From Hsuehochloa calcarea (Eukaryota; Streptophyta; Magnoliopsida; Poales; Poaceae): 64,000 nt of DNA. This document shows, piece by piece, positions 61,856-64,000 of the stretch; position 1 is the first letter of the stretch, and every line of letters begins with the position of its first letter. The stretch is taken from the NCBI GenBank assembly GCA_036346395.1, contig CM070602.1, forward strand, positions 18,361,098 to 18,425,097. The letters are read 5' to 3'. A program made the translations under genes and the position numbers. The notes under the pieces are model-generated. The model searched no databases, was not told where the DNA came from, and saw nothing but the letters and a program-made list of their open reading frames with translations.

Positions 61856-63826
61856 ATTGGTGAGTTCTAAGACCCTCAAGTTCTTGATCCTTATTTGAGG
61901 TAATACGGAAAACACTGAATGACCAAAGCTTTTCTTGAACTTGATGCGGAGCTTCGCATCTCTTTTCTTTATCCGAGAAGAAATGAGAGTCGGGTAAAGG
62001 TTAAAGATCAAAAGCGATCTTAAGTTCGAACTTCTTGTTTATTTTTCTGCAATCTTTTAGATGCGAGGCAGTCTCTCGAAGTCTATCAGAGGACTAATAC
62101 TTCGTTCCTTAGCCTCCTCGACTCTTCTTTTTCATAGTCGAGTGAGTCACTTAAGGTCTTCGTATCACCGTTTAACCTACAAAAAGCGAGAACGAAGATA
62201 AACATCACCGAATGGTTGTAAGTACTTCTACAACCACCGACACAGTCGTAAGTTTTTCTCGACTACGATATGGTTGTAAGTCTTTCTCGACCACTACAGG
62301 TCGTAAGTAGTCGTAAGCTTTTTACGACTAGTACTTTATCATGAGTTTCTTCCATGACTATTCTCGTAAAACATTATACAGTATTTAAGTCAAAAATAAT
62401 TATGAATGATAAGTGACTTACCATCTCTCTCGCCTCTGCACGCAGTAGTTCTTTCTCTGTCTTAGCTCTAAAAGTTGTCGATGGTACTCACAGACAACGA
62501 CAATTTGCTCGAGCTTTACGCAAAAGAAAACAGTGAGAAGAGAAGGAAGTCACATATGTAAGTATTTTGAAGATACTTACATTCATAGTCGCCTAGCAAA
62601 CATCGAATATACAAGGTCAGGGTTCTGCGACTTATCTATCCTCGCGACTTTGTCCCACCACACCTTCTCGAGGCGCTCGTTATCAAAAGTATTCTCCGTA
62701 TTGGGAATATCTTTGGGATGGGGGACTCGGTCACGAGATCTGTAAGCAGAAGACCCCACGACGGAGGCAGGCCCAAAGAAGTCACCACAGAAGTTGAAAT
62801 TTTCTCCTTCTGGTTCTGTAACTTCTCTTTGGGTAGGGGAAGGAACGCCTCCTACAATTTCCTTCCCGAGGCGGTGCACAAGCTGGTCACCGCCTTGACC
62901 AGAGGCTTCCACAACTGCCTGTTGTTTCTACGACCTCAGCAGTCGTAGCGGCCACCTCAACAGTAACAGCCGCTACTTCAAGGATCGTAGCTACGACTTC
63001 AGCAGATGTGGGAGTCACTCTGGGAGTCTCGACTTCATCGGCCACCTGGGCCAAGGGTGATGCTTCGACCACCTCCATTGCTACCTCCTCAGTAGCTGAA
63101 GGGATGGCAATGGACTTCTCAGCGTAAAGCATTCCTTTGAAGAAGTCAGACTAAAATAAAGAAAAGCAAATCAGGTTGTGAAAAAAAGGTAAATGTCGTT
63201 CTTACACTTTAATAAATTTCACATACCTCTGCACCCTGGTCTTAACCAGGAATTTTGGAGCAATCCTCCCAACGGAGGACCTCTTCTTCTCCACGACCAC
63301 GTCTGGTCGAGGTTCAACAATCGGCTCAGCTACGACCACGTGCAGTCGTAGAGTTTGAGCAGAACGAGCTCGGTTTCTGATTCTTTGGATGGCGAGATCG
63401 GTCTCGACCATTCCAAAAGCGACCTCGCCCTCGATTGCGAGTTGTCTTGTCGACATCGTCCTTCATAAAAGACACAAAATCTTTTCAATTCTCCTTTTTG
63501 CTTGCCTAACAAAACTAGGAGTGGCGAAGCTGCGAAAGATTCTTTGTCATAACGAAGGGTAGCTTAGCCTTGCGAGGTTTGCGCTTAAGAGATTCACCGC
63601 CTCAACCTCCTCGGCCGATGGGCTGCGGCCTCGGCTTGAATCTGACTACGGTTGCGCGGTGCCTTGTAGAGGGTGCGGTCGAAAGACGAGCTTGAGCTTG
63701 CTCCCCCTTTGTCGGCAGATTTTACAAGTCGGCGTCTCTTGGAGGGAGGAGCGAGCCTTTGTCTTCGACAACCCGGCGCCAATAGTCATCGATCACGACT
63801 TCTTCGTCGTCTCCGCGATTTTCCAT
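61856..63826 (-). pseudogene. Antisense, apparently spliced coiled-coil ORF of the Tat element
   Basis: On the minus strand a Met starts at 63826 (MENRGDDEEVVIDDYWRR). Exon ends with good donors are at 63227 (GAG|GTATGT), 62581 (AAT|GTAAGT), 62422 (ATG|GTAAGT) and 61856 (AAT|GTAAGT). Acceptors fit at 63150 (TTTATTTTAG) and 62176 (CTTTTTGTAG). The exon 62581-63150 holds a Val/Glu/Thr-rich part, then a segment with KVWWDKVARID. The next exons give charged, heptad-like sequence (LEQIVVVCEYHRQLLEL; DYEKEESRRLRNEVLVL), suggesting a coiled coil. Frames need one-base corrections in places. Tat-lineage elements are known to carry extra, sometimes antisense, ORFs here. Function unknown. Confidence 0.5.
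62208..62345. repeat. Second array of GTCGTAAG hairpin units
   Basis: Five or so diverged units related to the LTR hairpins (GGTTGTAAGTACTTCTACAACC is the first). It lies in a predicted intron of the antisense ORF. In several units the right arm reads CTCGAC in place of CTACGAC. Confidence 0.75.
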
Positions 63827-63863
63827 GCCTACTTTACGTAAAGCAAAGCGAGAAAGAAGAATG

Positions 63864-63978
63864 ACTAATTAGTCGTAAGTTTTTCTCGACAAGTGCCAAG
63901 TCGTAAGTTTTTCTCGACTCTTTCACGATCGTAAGATATTCTCGATCACCTTTAGTCGTAAGTATCTTCTACGACTAT
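63864..63978. repeat. Third array of GTCGTAAG hairpin units
   Basis: Four units (AGTCGTAAGTTTTTCTCGAC and variants) just upstream of the antisense start codon. Three right arms lack an A; the last (TAGTCGTA...TACGACTA) is complete. Confidence 0.78.
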
Positions 63979-64000
63979 AAAGTCCTAAAGAAAGAATCAA

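Larger units (their letters stand above)
53297..64000 (+). mobile_element. Ty3-gypsy Tat-lineage retrotransposon, runs off the window
   Basis: The 5' LTR (53297 to about 54052) starts TGACGAGGATCTAATAATCC. A following TTGGCGCCGTCCGTGGGG (54054) is the primer-binding region typical of Tat/Ogre-type elements such as RIRE2. Gag, protease, reverse transcriptase, RNase H and integrase follow in gypsy order to about 60150. A ~3.8-kb region with repeats and an antisense gene follows, as known in the Tat lineage. The 3' LTR is not reached. A solo LTR of the same family is in LUL intron 1. Confidence 0.85.

Noticed and set aside
1..64000. tRNA, rRNA or organelle insertions
   Set aside because: I looked for tRNA arm motifs and rRNA-like stretches and saw none. 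The tRNA-like matches are retrotransposon primer sites.

Overview
The window is nuclear DNA from a grass (Poaceae). GC-rich first exons, GT-AG introns, MITEs and nested Ty1-copia and Ty3-gypsy retrotransposons support this. Species cannot be fixed from the sequence. Three genes are recognisable, all on the + strand; most of the remaining sequence is transposable elements.

Layout. (1) 1272-16651: a 12-exon gene for the chloroplast inner-envelope translocase SCY2 (535 aa). Intron 6 holds a nest of four elements: a Mutator-like element, a minus-strand gypsy solo LTR inside it, and a second solo LTR plus a hAT MITE inside that LTR. Target-site duplications (TSDs) set the order. Intron 11 holds a small non-autonomous LTR retrotransposon. 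(2) 17309-17990: a TIR element with a perfect 10-bp TSD. (3) 18897-25100: a decayed copia element (copia A). (4) 25388-27992: a 3-exon LUL-type RING E3 ligase gene with a one-base frameshift in the RING finger and a solo LTR in intron 1. A second copy of the hAT MITE lies just downstream. (5) 29996-30366: a fold-back MITE. (6) 32913-50104: a copia element (copia B) whose 5' LTR was split by an 11.8-kb Tekay/RIRE3-like chromovirus (33216-45024, TSD ACAAT). (7) 50583-52406: a 2-exon plant gene of unknown function (145 aa). (8) 53297 to the window end: a Tat-lineage gypsy element with an apparently spliced antisense gene after pol.

Points for a second look. The two LTRs of the Tekay element differ repeatedly by loss of the middle base of CNG trinucleotides (CAG, CTG or CCG read as CG). 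The same pattern appears at its primer-binding site and in the Tat element, but not in the genes or in copia B. I read this as probable uncorrected long-read error in young, high-copy, methylated repeats. Three unrelated LTR families carry arrays of short palindromes or hairpins. The LUL RING frameshift lies in single-copy sequence and may be real. I saw no tRNA, rRNA or CRISPR. No clearly new functional system is proven; the antisense coiled-coil gene and the hairpin arrays are the best candidates.
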